NCBI RefSeq assembly: GCF_008693385.1
Contig: NZ_CP044067.1
Location: forward strand, 2,833,501-2,897,500
From: Cupriavidus pauculus
GTDB taxonomy: Bacteria; Pseudomonadota; Gammaproteobacteria; Burkholderiales; Burkholderiaceae
DNA length: 64,000 bases
Reading direction: 5' to 3'
This document shows, piece after piece, positions 1 to 8,256 of the stretch. Position 1 is the first letter of the stretch. Each line of letters begins with the position of its first letter. Below the pieces are notes generated by a model that had not been told where the DNA came from, made no database searches, and saw only the letters and a program-made list of their open reading frames with translations. The position numbers were made by a program, and so were the translations under genes.

Positions 1-53
1 GCGAGGTTCAGCACCTGGAACCCCGGATACAGCGCGATAGCGATCTTGAGCAT
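1..53 (-). CDS. DJ-1/PfpI-family protein, N-terminus only
   Basis: The reverse strand from position 53 reads ATG and then MLKIAIALYPGFQVLNLA to the window edge. A short beta strand followed by a PGFQ-L-L segment is the typical first strand and helix of DJ-1/PfpI (class I amidotransferase-like) proteins, which include isonitrile hydratases and the N-terminal domain of GlxA-type regulators. Only 17 codons are inside the window, so the catalytic cysteine cannot be checked. The gene is divergent from the SDR gene, with 118 bp between the two starts. The exact subfamily is unknown. Confidence 0.6.
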   Translation of the reverse strand, partial: MLKIAIALYPGFQVLNL

Positions 54-171
54 GGCAGAAAAGGTGGTTTCTATGACATTTGAGCCATTGCATTATGGCA
101 CTAATCTTGGCATCAGGCAGGCGGCATACCCGCCCGCAACTCTCAATGTCACAGGAATCGGAGTCTTCATC
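54..171. promoter_or_regulatory. divergent intergenic region, PfpI-like / SDR
   Basis: This short AT-richer stretch separates two divergent start codons, so it must hold both promoters. TGGCA occurs twice, 12 bases apart, near positions 97-113, as a direct repeat. No convincing -35/-10 pair stands out. An in-frame ATG at 46 would extend the SDR protein through this region, but that extension has no SDR similarity. Confidence 0.35.
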
Positions 172-969
172 ATGAGCAAGCAAAACACGGGCAAGGCGGT
201 CGTCACGGGCGCATCGTCGGGTATCGGCGCCATCTACGCGGACCGTCTCGCCCGCCGCGGTCACGATCTGATCCTCGTCGCGCGCAACCGGGGCCGCCTC
301 GAGCAACTGGCCGCGCGCATCGAGCGCGAGACCGGCCGCACCGCGCAGATCGTCGTCGCGGACCTGGGCAAGGTGGAAGACATGAAGCGCGTGGAGCAGC
401 TGCTGCGTGACGATCCGGCCATCACGGTGCTGGTCAACAACGCCGGCGTGGGCGCCGCGGCGCCGCTGCTGCAGGCGGACGTGGACACGATGCAGGCGAT
501 GATCGAGGTCAACGTGACGGCGCTGACGCGCCTGACCTATGCCGCCGTACCGGGCTTCGTGGCCCGCGGCGCTGGCACCATCATCAATATCGCGTCGATC
601 GTCGCGGTGGCGCCCACGCTGCTGAACGGCGTGTACGGCGGCTCCAAGGCGTTCGTGCTGGCCTTCACGCAGTCCCTGCAACACGAACTCGCGGACAAGG
701 GCGTGCGCGTGCAGGCCGTACTGCCGGGCGCGACGCGCACGGAGTTCTGGGATGTGGCGGGCCACTCGGTGGACGCGCTGCCGCAGGAGTGGGTGATGAG
801 CGGCGACGATCTCGTCGATGCGGCGCTGGCCGGCTTCGATCAGGGCGAAGTGGTGACCGTGCCGTCGCTGCCCGAGGTGGCGGACTGGAATGCGTTCGAG
901 TCCGCGCGTGCGGCGTTGGGGCCGAACCTGTCGCGCAGCAAGCCGGCCGCGCGGTTTGGCGTGCAATAA
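172..969 (+). CDS. SDR-family NAD(P)-dependent oxidoreductase
   Basis: A classical short-chain dehydrogenase/reductase of 265 residues, probably cytoplasmic and NADP(H)-using. The cofactor motif GASSGIG is at residues 13-19, NNAG at 89-92, and the catalytic Ser142, Tyr155 and Lys159 (YGGSK) are all present. An open frame runs back to 46, but ATG 172 is chosen because the SDR fold starts there and a GGAATCGGAG stretch lies just upstream. It resembles the DltE/YqjQ-like group that ends shortly after the substrate loop. The substrate cannot be deduced. A strong terminator follows directly. Confidence 0.9.
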   Translation: MSKQNTGKAVVTGASSGIGAIYADRLARRGHDLILVARNRGRLEQLAARIERETGRTAQIVVADLGKVEDMKRVEQLLRDDPAITVLVNNAGVGAAAPLLQADVDTMQAMIEVNVTALTRLTYAAVPGFVARGAGTIINIASIVAVAPTLLNGVYGGSKAFVLAFTQSLQHELADKGVRVQAVLPGATRTEFWDVAGHSVDALPQEWVMSGDDLVDAALAGFDQGEVVTVPSLPEVADWNAFESARAALGPNLSRSKPAARFGVQ

Positions 970-997
970 AAAACGGCCCCTGCGGGGGCCGTTTTTT
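968..997. terminator. bidirectional intrinsic terminator
   Basis: An A-run, the stem ACGGCCCC, a short loop, the complementary GGGGCCGT and a T-run form a textbook hairpin at the stop codon of the SDR gene. The A-run and T-run make it work in both directions, so it also serves the converging kdgD gene, which ends at 1032. Confidence 0.9.
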
Positions 998-1031
998 CGA
1001 GGCGTCCTCCCCGAGGGGAGGGCACATCGAC

Positions 1032-1946
1032 TTACTGCGGTCCGAGCTTCTTGATCAGCGCGTCCAGCTGTTCCAGTTCCGCGCCGGTCAGGTCCGTCAG
1101 CGGTGCGCGCACCGGGCCCGCATCGTAGCCGACCAGCTTGGCGCCGGCCTTTACGATCGACACCGCGTAGCCTTGCTTGCGGTTACGGATGTCCAGGTAC
1201 GGCAGGAAGAACGAGTCGATCAGCTTGCCGACGGTCTCGTGATCGTCCGCGGCGATCGCGCGGTAGAACTCCATCGCGGTCTTCGGGATGAAGTTGAACA
1301 CGGCCGACGAGTACACGGGCACGCCCAGTGCCTTGTAGGCGGCGGCGTAGACTTCGGCGGTCGGCAGGCCACCGAGGTAAGCCAGACGGTCGCCGAGCTT
1401 GCGGCGCACGCGCACCATCGCTTCGATGTCGCCCACGCCGTCCTTGAAACCGATCAGGTTCGGGCACTTGTCCACGACCTTGGCCAGCAGATCGGCACCG
1501 ATACGCGAGTTGGCGCGGTTGTAGACGATCACGCCGCACTTGGTGGCCTTGCAAACCTCTTCGATATGGTTGGCAATCCCGTCTTCGCTGGCTTCCGTCA
1601 GGTAATGCGGCATCAACAGGATGCCGTGCGCGCCCAGACGTTCCGCTTCCTTCGCGTATTCGATCGCCACGCGGGTCGGGCCACCGGCACCGGCCAGGAT
1701 GGGCACCTTGCCACGGCAGGTTTCCACCGCGGTGCGGATGACGTTCGAATAGTCCTGTTGCGTCAGCGAGAAGAACTCGCCGGTGCCGCCGGCCGCGAAC
1801 AGGGCCGACGCACCATACGGCGCGAGCCATTCAAGGCGGGCTGCATAGGTGTCCGCGCGGAAGTTGCCTTGCGCGTCGAAGTCGGTCACGGGGAACGACA
1901 GCAGGCCTTCGGAGATGATCTGCTTGAGTTCTTGCGGTGTAGTCAT
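1032..1946 (-). CDS. kdgD: 5-dehydro-4-deoxyglucarate dehydratase
   Basis: A 304-residue member of the DHDPS/NAL class I aldolase superfamily. It converts 5-dehydro-4-deoxy-D-glucarate to 2,5-dioxopentanoate with loss of water and CO2. GGTGE (residues 53-57), the VIVYNRAN segment with its tyrosine near 142, and the Schiff-base lysine Lys168 in LIGFKDG fit KdgD closely, as does the C-terminal LTDL region. Start ATG 1946 has AGGA seven bases upstream. A longer open frame to 2183 is not needed for the fold. It is divergent from the transporter and garD genes, which feed it substrate. The next enzyme, 2-oxoglutarate semialdehyde dehydrogenase, is not adjacent. Confidence 0.93.
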   Translation of the reverse strand: MTTPQELKQIISEGLLSFPVTDFDAQGNFRADTYAARLEWLAPYGASALFAAGGTGEFFSLTQQDYSNVIRTAVETCRGKVPILAGAGGPTRVAIEYAKEAERLGAHGILLMPHYLTEASEDGIANHIEEVCKATKCGVIVYNRANSRIGADLLAKVVDKCPNLIGFKDGVGDIEAMVRVRRKLGDRLAYLGGLPTAEVYAAAYKALGVPVYSSAVFNFIPKTAMEFYRAIAADDHETVGKLIDSFFLPYLDIRNRKQGYAVSIVKAGAKLVGYDAGPVRAPLTDLTGAELEQLDALIKKLGPQ

Positions 1947-2325
1947 GTCGCTGTTCCTGATCGCCACATGGCGAAGAAAGGGTGGTGGTGGTGCGTTGAG
2001 ATAAGTCATCGTACAACCAAGCCTTTCGGGAAGCAAGTACGATCCGCCATGCTCAGGGTAAGCACCGAGATGGCGTGCGCGATCCAGCGGGCCAGGCCGT
2101 GCAAGGGAATTGAAAGGAAACCCAAGCGGGACAACGCTTGGCGGGTTTTCCCCATGATGGTGCCGGTTGCGGACCGTGTGCACCGCATCATAGGGTAAAC
2201 GCGAGATACTGGTGCAGGAATCGCGTCTCTATAATCGATGTCGTACGACGACTGTTGTGTAGATGACATTCACAAGCCGATCCCGCTGCATGCCGCTATG
2301 GGGTCAACGGCTGTGAGGAGACCCG
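1947..2325. promoter_or_regulatory. 379-bp divergent control region of the galactarate/glucarate genes
   Basis: No credible gene lies here. It must contain promoters for kdgD (left) and the transporter-garD operon (right). Repeats sharing a CGTAC core occur at 2008-2014 (ATCGTAC), 2037-2043 (GTACGAT, its exact complement) and 2240-2249 (GTCGTACGAC). A further inverted pair, TTGTG and CACAA, lies near 2255-2275. These look like sites for a sugar-acid regulator encoded elsewhere, since no regulator gene adjoins. The role is inferred. Confidence 0.5.
2230..2249 (+). promoter_or_regulatory. -10 box and overlapping palindrome before the transporter-garD operon
   Basis: A perfect TATAAT (2230-2235) has no good -35 hexamer 16-18 bases upstream. 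Four bases after it comes the 10-bp perfect palindrome GTCGTACGAC (2240-2249), which would cover the transcription start. The layout suggests a regulated promoter that needs help at -35 or is blocked by a repressor at the start site. Confidence 0.5.
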
Positions 2326-3696
2326 ATGAGTTTCAACCCCGCGAATACCGTTCCCGCCGCGCACGCCGACTCCGGCGCGCGCCGCACCAACGTCCGTTAC
2401 TGGATTCTTCTGCTGATCTTTGTGGTGACCACGGTCAATTACGCCGACCGCGCCACGCTCTCCATCACTGGCCCGGCCATGCGCCAGGAGTTCGGTTTCG
2501 ATGCCGTGCAGATGGGCTTTATCTTCTCCGCGTTCAGCTGGGCTTACGTGCTGGCGCAGTTGCCGGGCGGCTGGCTGCTCGACCGCTTTGGCGCGCGCAA
2601 GATCTACGCGGCCAGCATTTTCGCATGGTCGTTCTTCACGCTGCTGCAGGGCTGGCTCGGCATCTTCGCGACGTTCGCGTCCGCGATGGTCGTGCTGTTC
2701 GTGCTGCGTTTTGCCGTGGGCCTCGCCGAATCGCCGGCGTTTCCGGCCAACGCGAAGGTCGTGGCGAGCTGGTTCCCGACGGCCGAGCGCGGCACCGCGT
2801 CGGCGATCTTCAATGCGGCGCAGTACTTCGCCGCGGTCGTGTTCACGCCGCTGATGGCCTGGCTCACGCACGAGATCGGCTGGCACCACGTGTACCTGTG
2901 GATGGGCGGCCTGGGCATGCTGCTGGCGCTCGTGTGGCTCAAGGTCATGCATAGCCCGGCCACGCATCCGTCGATCAACCAGGCCGAGCTCGACCATATC
3001 GAGCAGGGCGGTGGCCTGATCCATATGAGCGGCAGCGACGGCAAGGACGACGGGAAGTCCGCGCCCGCCGGCTGGTTCTATGCGCGCCAGCTTCTGTCCA
3101 ACCGCATGCTCGCCGGGGTGTACCTCGGCCAGTACTGCATCAACGTGCTCACGTACTTTTTCCTGACCTGGTTCCCCGTGTATCTGGTGCAGGCGCGCGG
3201 CATGTCGATCCTGAAGGCCGGCTTCGTCGCGTCGTTGCCCGCGATCTGCGGTTTCCTCGGCGGCGTGCTGGGCGGCGTGATCTCCGACACGCTGCTGCGT
3301 CGCGGCTATACGCTGACGGTCGCGCGCAAGGTGCCTATCGTTGCCGGCATGCTGCTGTCGGTGAGCATGATCGCGTGCAATTACGTCGATGCCGAATGGC
3401 TCGTGGTCGGCATCATGGCGCTGGCGTTCTTCGGCAAGGGCATCGGCGCGCTGGGCTGGGCCGTGGTCGCCGATACCGCGCCGAAGGAAGTCATCGGCCT
3501 GGCCGGCAGCATCTTCAACACGTTCGGCAATATCGCGGGCATCGTGACGCCGATCGTGATTGGCTATATCCTCAGCGTCACGGGTTCGTTCAACGGCGCG
3601 CTCGTGTTCGTGGGGGTCAACGCGCTGGTTACGGTGCTCAGCTATCTGGTGATCGTCAAGGACATCCGCCGGGTGGAACTGAAGCACCCCAATTAA
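2326..3696 (+). CDS. MFS transporter, GudP/GarP-like (galactarate/glucarate uptake)
   Basis: A 456-residue major facilitator of the anion:cation symporter group with about twelve membrane segments. The first segment carries NYADRATLS, typical of GudP/GarP/ExuT-like sugar-acid transporters, followed by the MFS loop [12 protein letters not shown] between segments 2 and 3. A hydrophilic central loop lies near residues 220-250. It is 26 bp upstream of garD on the same strand and divergent from kdgD, so it probably imports galactarate and/or glucarate with protons. Family is certain; the substrate comes from the neighbours. Confidence 0.88.
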   Translation: MSFNPANTVPAAHADSGARRTNVRYWILLLIFVVTTVNYADRATLSITGPAMRQEFGFDAVQMGFIFSAFSWAYVLAQLPGGWLLDRFGARKIYAASIFAWSFFTLLQGWLGIFATFASAMVVLFVLRFAVGLAESPAFPANAKVVASWFPTAERGTASAIFNAAQYFAAVVFTPLMAWLTHEIGWHHVYLWMGGLGMLLALVWLKVMHSPATHPSINQAELDHIEQGGGLIHMSGSDGKDDGKSAPAGWFYARQLLSNRMLAGVYLGQYCINVLTYFFLTWFPVYLVQARGMSILKAGFVASLPAICGFLGGVLGGVISDTLLRRGYTLTVARKVPIVAGMLLSVSMIACNYVDAEWLVVGIMALAFFGKGIGALGWAVVADTAPKEVIGLAGSIFNTFGNIAGIVTPIVIGYILSVTGSFNGALVFVGVNALVTVLSYLVIVKDIRRVELKHPN

Positions 3697-3722
3697 GCAG
3701 AAAAGCAGAAGGAAGAACCATC

Positions 3723-5324
3723 ATGTCGGTCACGTCCCCACAGACGCTTGAACAGAACATCGAACAGAAGCCGGCACTGCCGCCGCTGTATATCCGCATT
3801 CACGAGAACGACAACGTCGCCATCGTTGCCAACGACGGCGGCCTTGGCGAAGGCGCGGTGTTCGCCGACGGCCTGACGCTGCGCGAACGTGTGCCGCAGG
3901 GGCACAAGGTGGCGCTCGCCGACCTGAAGCAGGGCGATGCGATCATCCGCTACAACGTGGTCATCGGCTACGCGCAGAAGGACCTGCCGCGCGGCAGCTG
4001 GGTCTGGGAGCGCGTGATGGACATGCCGGTGGCACCGGGCCTGACCGATCTGCCGATCGGCACGCGTCTGCCTGCGCCGCTGCCGCCGCTGGAAGGCTAT
4101 ACGTTCGAGGGTTTCCGGAACCCGGACGGTTCGGTCGGCACGCGCAATATCCTGGCCATTACGACGACCGTGCAGTGCGTGTCGGGCGTGGTCGAGCATG
4201 CGGTGCGCCGCATCAAGGACGAGCTGCTGCCGAAGTATCCGAACGTCGATGACGTGATCGGCCTCGAGCATACGTATGGCTGCGGGGTGGCGATCGACGC
4301 GCCGGACGCGGTGGTGCCTATTCGCACGCTGCGCAATATCGCGCTGAACCCGAACTTCGGCGGCACGGCGATGATGGTGAGCCTGGGCTGCGAGAAGCTG
4401 CAGCCGGAGCGCCTGCTGCCGCCGGGCACGATTCCGATCCAGACCGGTGCCGGCGAGGTGCAGGTGGGGGTCGTGTGCCTGCAGGATGACCAGCATGTGG
4501 GATTCGGTTCGATGATCGACTCGATCATGACGATGGCCGAGACGCATCTGGAGAAGCTGAACCAGCGCCGTCGCGAGACGTGCCCGGTGTCGGACCTCGT
4601 GGTTGGCGTGCAATGCGGGGGCAGCGATGCGTTCTCGGGCGTGACCGCCAACCCGGCGGTGGGCTTCGCGACGGACCTGCTCGTACGCGCCGGCGCGGCC
4701 GTGATGTTCTCGGAAGTCACCGAAGTTCGCGACGGCATCGACCAGCTGACCGCCCGCGCGGCCACGCCGGAGGTGGCCGAGGCCATGATTCGCGAGATGG
4801 ACTGGTACGACAAATACCTGGACCGCGGCCGCGTGGACCGCAGCGCGAACACGTCGCCGGGCAACAAGAAGGGCGGCCTGTCGAACATCGTCGAAAAGGC
4901 GATGGGCTCGATCGTGAAGTCCGGCAGCGCGCCGATTACCGGTGTGCTGTCACCGGGCGAAAAGCTCAAGCAAAAGGGCCTGATCTACGCGGCCACACCG
5001 GCCAGCGACTTTATCTGCGGCACGCTGCAACTGGCGGCCGGCATGAACCTCCACGTCTTCACAACGGGCCGCGGCACGCCCTACGGCCTGGCGGAGGTCC
5101 CCGTGATCAAGGTAGCCACCCGCAACGACCTGGCCCGCCGCTGGCACGACCTGATGGACGTGAACGCAGGCCGCATCGCCACGGGCGAAGCGACGATCGA
5201 GGATGTGGGCTGGGAACTGTTCCAGCTGATGATCGACGTGGCGAGCGGGCGCAAGAAGACTTGGGCGGAACACCACAAGCTGTACAACTCGCTGGCGCTG
5301 TTTAATCCGGCGCCGGTGACCTGA
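3723..5324 (+). CDS. garD: galactarate dehydratase
   Basis: A 533-residue UxaA/GarD-family dehydratase that removes water from meso-galactarate to give 5-dehydro-4-deoxy-D-glucarate, the substrate of the divergent kdgD product. A SAF-like N-terminal domain (about residues 15-100) is followed by the large catalytic part, with [16 protein letters not shown] and [16 protein letters not shown], the conserved metal and substrate segments. Start ATG 3723 has AGAAGGAAG just upstream. It follows the transporter after 26 bp and is likely co-transcribed. A hairpin with a T-rich tail lies about 33 bp after the stop. Length and motifs match GarD over its whole extent. Confidence 0.95.
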   Translation: MSVTSPQTLEQNIEQKPALPPLYIRIHENDNVAIVANDGGLGEGAVFADGLTLRERVPQGHKVALADLKQGDAIIRYNVVIGYAQKDLPRGSWVWERVMDMPVAPGLTDLPIGTRLPAPLPPLEGYTFEGFRNPDGSVGTRNILAITTTVQCVSGVVEHAVRRIKDELLPKYPNVDDVIGLEHTYGCGVAIDAPDAVVPIRTLRNIALNPNFGGTAMMVSLGCEKLQPERLLPPGTIPIQTGAGEVQVGVVCLQDDQHVGFGSMIDSIMTMAETHLEKLNQRRRETCPVSDLVVGVQCGGSDAFSGVTANPAVGFATDLLVRAGAAVMFSEVTEVRDGIDQLTARAATPEVAEAMIREMDWYDKYLDRGRVDRSANTSPGNKKGGLSNIVEKAMGSIVKSGSAPITGVLSPGEKLKQKGLIYAATPASDFICGTLQLAAGMNLHVFTTGRGTPYGLAEVPVIKVATRNDLARRWHDLMDVNAGRIATGEATIEDVGWELFQLMIDVASGRKKTWAEHHKLYNSLALFNPAPVT

Positions 5325-5356
5325 GGGTCATGGGTTGATTCGCTGAGTGGCATCGA

Positions 5357-5388
5357 TGGGAAGCGCGAAGCTTTCCATTTTTGTTTTA
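5357..5388 (+). terminator. probable terminator after garD
   Basis: The stem GGAAGC / GCTTTCC, with one bulged base and a five-base loop, is followed by ATTTTTGTTTT. It sits between garD and the converging winged-helix gene. The T-rich tail favours termination of garD transcripts. Confidence 0.6.
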
Positions 5389-5413
5389 TCTTTGTGCCGA
5401 TTGAAGTTTTTCA

Positions 5414-6157
5414 CTAAGTCACCTTCAGCATGGACTCCAACATCTCGCTGGCCAGATTGCGCTCCCTGGGCTGCCCGATGCGAATGGCATCCGTCAGGGC
5501 AAGCAGGGCATACAGACGCGAATCCTTCCGCACGGCGTTCGGTACCGAAGGCGCGAACGGAATGATCGCCGCGCCTTTCGTGTTCCCGCGAGGGTCTGGC
5601 CACACTGGCACAATCTCGCCAGCGGACATCAGCTTCCCTTCGAGGACCGGTGCTCCCAACGATGTCGCAATACCTCGCGTTACTTCTCCCGGTTTGGCGG
5701 GAAATACGTAGCGGATTCCGTGGATCAACAATTCGCCGAGCGCCTTCGCGTTGGCGCGGGGCACGCCGTCTCTTCGATCTAATTTTGCTAAACCTGCTTC
5801 GAAGCACCGTTGGAGTGACAGGCTCACTTGCGACTTGCTGATACCGGTTGAGTCCGCTAGACCTCGGACGCTGAATTCAGCTTTATTCCGCTCCCCCGCA
5901 TCCGAGTATTCCAGTTCACCCTCGCCACGCGGACTCTCCGCGCGAGAGAGGGTGACCATCGCGCTCGGTGATGCCTTAAGGTGAACATCGCTTCGGTCTT
6001 CCCACCCCAGCTCTTGCGCGAGCAGCGCGGAGCCGCCCGGAGCGGCACTCTCCAGCTCCCAGTCTTGCCAGCCGTCTATGCGAGGCCGGCCGGCCTCCCG
6101 ATCTCTGATCTCGAGGCTCACAAGCTTCAATAGGAGCAGAATGTCTTGACTTTTCAT
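5414..6157 (-). CDS. winged-helix (HTH) protein, accessory, unknown role
   Basis: A 247-residue protein. Residues 96-127 (FSVRGLADSTGISKSQVSLSLQRCFEAG) form a clear helix-turn-helix of MarR/winged-helix type, and the rest (about 135-247) is a conserved-looking domain of unknown role containing HGIRYVFPAKPG. Residues 25-92 are polar and low in complexity and look like an insertion before the HTH. ATG 6157 is chosen because AGGTG precedes it and a 26-bp perfect palindrome lies 18 bp upstream, a natural autoregulatory operator. Codons are less GC-rich than in the neighbouring catabolic genes, which suggests acquired DNA. I recall similar HTH proteins paired with toxin-like partners, but no obvious partner is visible except the zinc-ribbon gene upstream. 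Confidence 0.75.
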   Translation of the reverse strand: MKSQDILLLLKLVSLEIRDREAGRPRIDGWQDWELESAAPGGSALLAQELGWEDRSDVHLKASPSAMVTLSRAESPRGEGELEYSDAGERNKAEFSVRGLADSTGISKSQVSLSLQRCFEAGLAKLDRRDGVPRANAKALGELLIHGIRYVFPAKPGEVTRGIATSLGAPVLEGKLMSAGEIVPVWPDPRGNTKGAAIIPFAPSVPNAVRKDSRLYALLALTDAIRIGQPRERNLASEMLESMLKVT

Positions 6158-6174
6158 CGCGCGCACCTCCGTGC

Positions 6175-6200
6175 TGTCCCGTGTCCTAGGACACGGGACA
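6175..6200. promoter_or_regulatory. 26-bp perfect palindrome before the winged-helix gene
   Basis: The half-site TGTCCCGTGTCCT is followed directly by its exact reverse complement AGGACACGGGACA. It sits between the ribosome binding site of the winged-helix gene (start 6157) and the end of the zinc-ribbon gene (6289). Length, symmetry and position fit an operator bound by the dimeric product of the gene. It could also form a hairpin in the mRNA leader, but there is no T-tail for termination. Confidence 0.75.
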
Positions 6201-6288
6201 TTCTGTTCTCGCGGCGAGGCCATTGTCAAGGCAGAAGTCCCTGCCCGATATGTGTGTCCTGAGTAAATCTGGTGGGCCCGTGGGAGCG

Positions 6289-6537
6289 TTATGCCTTGCC
6301 CGGGCCTACGCGAACGCCTTGCTTGTCGCGCTGAATACAAGGCAGATACCCATAGGCCCGAAGCCGGGCAAGGTCTTGTGGTGCCGATGGTGGCATTGCA
6401 TTGATGCCCAAGGCGGAGGTCTCAATGCCGAACGAGCCACATTTCGGACAGGTGTACTTGTACCCGCGCAGGGCAGAAGACCGAATGCGTTCTGCGGAGG
6501 TTCCGCATAGCGGGCAATTTGCAGGTTGTGGGAGCAT
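6289..6537 (-). CDS. small zinc-ribbon protein under a LexA box
   Basis: An 82-residue protein with two CxxC knuckles, CPLCG near residue 9 and CPKCG near residue 31, which would bind one zinc ion in a zinc-ribbon. The remainder (about 40-82) has no recognisable fold. The start lies 17 bp from a perfect LexA box, so expression is probably induced by DNA damage. The ribosome binding site is weak (CCAGGCC). The winged-helix gene follows on the same strand 131 bp later, so both may share one SOS-controlled transcript. No function is assigned. A spurious ORF cannot be excluded because the protein is short. Confidence 0.55.
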   Translation of the reverse strand: MLPQPANCPLCGTSAERIRSSALRGYKYTCPKCGSFGIETSALGINAMPPSAPQDLARLRAYGYLPCIQRDKQGVRVGPGKA

Positions 6538-6554
6538 GGCCTGGAGGAATTGAG

Positions 6555-6574
6555 TACTGTATATATATACAGTA
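6555..6574. promoter_or_regulatory. perfect consensus LexA (SOS) box
   Basis: The 20 bases TACTGTATATATATACAGTA are identical to the published consensus LexA operator of Escherichia coli and fit the CTGT-N8-ACAG rule used by betaproteobacteria. A minus-strand -10 hexamer TATACT overlaps its edge (plus 6571-6576), so LexA binding would block RNA polymerase. The only gene placed to be driven by it is the zinc-ribbon gene at 6289-6537, with the winged-helix gene downstream. On the plus strand no credible gene starts nearby. Confidence 0.85.
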
Positions 6575-6633
6575 TAGCCATGCCTTCGCGGAAGGGAAGG
6601 GGCGGGTCGATGTTGTTCGTCATCGCGGTCGCA

Positions 6634-7152
6634 TCATTCCTCGAATGGGCCCGGCCCCGCCAACGCGTCCGTCCTCTCGACGGCGAACACGCAGTCGAAA
6701 TACTTTCCCGCTTCGCGCCACGGTGCACCTTCCTTCCATAGGGCAATAAGGGCCCGGCTGACGTCGACGACATGGTCGTGCCTGCTGCCGACCTGTCGCA
6801 CGTAGCTGTAGAACTGCTGGATCTTGCCGGGCTGCTGGAAGCGAGGGGAGAACAGCGCTTTCCCGCATTGCGGCTGCGCCGTCGAGCGAAGCGTCACGCG
6901 CGCGTCGCAGCTCGAAATCTGCGGCGGCCACGCGCGATTCAGTGCGAAGGGTGGATCGTCGGGCCAGCGCACGCCATACAGCAGGACCTGATACTGCTGC
7001 ACCGATTCGACGGTGACGCACGACGACTCGGAACCCGCCGCCACGCTGCAATTCTCGATTGCGCCGTTTTTCCAATTTCCCCCGCTCGCTCGCCACGAAT
7101 CGGTCGATTGACCGATCCAGCGCAGCGTGAACGAGCGATATACCTGTCGCAT
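6634..7152 (-). CDS. hypothetical protein
   Basis: A 172-residue protein I do not recognise. Its codons show the strong GC third-position preference of real genes here (many CAG, CTG, GTC, GCG), which argues against a chance frame. It is rich in aromatic residues and has six cysteines, but shows no signal peptide, membrane segment or known motif. The middle contains LLYGVRWPDDPPFALN, and the C-terminal half is predicted helical (HVVDVSRALIALWKEG). An in-frame stop lies just before ATG 7152, so this is the first possible start. It is divergent from the esterase gene and ends about 60 bp before the LexA box. Confidence 0.55.
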   Translation of the reverse strand: MRQVYRSFTLRWIGQSTDSWRASGGNWKNGAIENCSVAAGSESSCVTVESVQQYQVLLYGVRWPDDPPFALNRAWPPQISSCDARVTLRSTAQPQCGKALFSPRFQQPGKIQQFYSYVRQVGSRHDHVVDVSRALIALWKEGAPWREAGKYFDCVFAVERTDALAGPGPFEE

Positions 7153-7193
7153 GCATCACGGAGATGCTCGATTCACGGTCATGGAGGGCAAAA

Positions 7194-8087
7194 ATGGAAA
7201 TTATCGAGAAGCACCGGGATACCCTGGTGTCGGGGTCTGAAGTCTGGCTGGTTCGGCCGGACCATATCGACGACGTTCTTCGTATCTGCGTGACGCCGAA
7301 TCGCGTGCCGCAGGCGGGCACGCTTGGCGCACTGGTGGTTGCGACAGATGCGGAGCTTAGCGGCGGTGCGCTCATCAGTACGATCAAGAGTTGCGCGGTG
7401 GGGTTGGACCTGCCTCTGGTCTATGGCGTCAGCGTTGGCTATCCGCTCGATGCGAATCCCCCGTTCGCCATCAAGCGAAATCGAGAGCTGACCACGTCAT
7501 GGCCGGCTTTCGAGCCGGTGACGCCTGCATTCATGGGGTTGCCCGGTATGGCCCCGACGGGAGGGGCCGAGGCGTTTCTTGATTTTCTGGCCGATGAACT
7601 CATGCCGGCGCTCGCGGACACGTTTCCCGTCGATCTCGGCGAGGCGACGCTGACCGGGCAGTCTTTCGGCGGCTTCTTCGTCCTGTATGCGTTATTGCAC
7701 CGCCCCGAGGCGTTTCGTCGTTATCTCGCGGTCAGTCCCTCGTTGTGGTGGGACGATCATGCCTTGCTCGACGTTGCCGCGCGGGTCGTCGCGGAAAGCC
7801 CGGCGCCGGCGGCGCAAGTCTACTTGTGCGCGGGCGAACTCGAGCATCGCGCACGGTTCGGCCTGCAGTTTGGCGGGCCAATGCCGGATGCCATCCGGGG
7901 CGTCGTGCAGTCGGCACTGGGACGTACCGACATGCCGGGTGACATGTTCATGATGAAACAGATCCTCCAGGGCTGGCACAACGATCGATTCTCCGTCGAG
8001 GCGCATGTCTATCCGGAAGAGAGTCACGAGTCGATCATGGGCGCCGCATTCAGCCGTGGGCTGCGCCGCCTGCACGGCACGCTATAG
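7194..8087 (+). CDS. alpha/beta hydrolase of the esterase D / siderophore-esterase type
   Basis: A 297-residue serine hydrolase of the putative-esterase family (Fes/IroE/YbbA-like). The nucleophile elbow is GQSFGG with Ser157, and the catalytic histidine is in EESHESIMG near the C-terminus. The segment YGVSVGYPLD near residue 77 matches IroE-like proteins. ATG 7194 is preferred over the in-frame ATG 7164 because GGAGGG lies eight bases upstream. No signal peptide is seen, so it is probably cytoplasmic. Siderophore or small-ester hydrolysis is possible, but no siderophore gene adjoins. Confidence 0.82.
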   Translation: MEIIEKHRDTLVSGSEVWLVRPDHIDDVLRICVTPNRVPQAGTLGALVVATDAELSGGALISTIKSCAVGLDLPLVYGVSVGYPLDANPPFAIKRNRELTTSWPAFEPVTPAFMGLPGMAPTGGAEAFLDFLADELMPALADTFPVDLGEATLTGQSFGGFFVLYALLHRPEAFRRYLAVSPSLWWDDHALLDVAARVVAESPAPAAQVYLCAGELEHRARFGLQFGGPMPDAIRGVVQSALGRTDMPGDMFMMKQILQGWHNDRFSVEAHVYPEESHESIMGAAFSRGLRRLHGTL

Positions 8088-8256
8088 CGGCCGCCAGATC
8101 GATAAACCTCGCGATCCACGACCCGATCATCATCCTGCAAAACCGATAAATACATCCAAATAATCAATTTATTGCACGAATTTGTCGCGCCTATACTCCG
8201 GTCGCCAGCGCATGACTGGTCTTTGCTTGCAGGCAATGAATACAAGGAGGAGGCAA

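Noticed and set aside
789..2198. 469-codon plus-strand open frame over kdgD
   Set aside because: It is antisense to the well-supported kdgD gene and has no recognisable protein; GC-rich DNA gives long shadow frames.
6519..6749. Plus-strand frames starting next to the LexA box
   Set aside because: No ribosome binding site, atypical residues and overlap with the 3' end of the 172-residue gene on the other strand.
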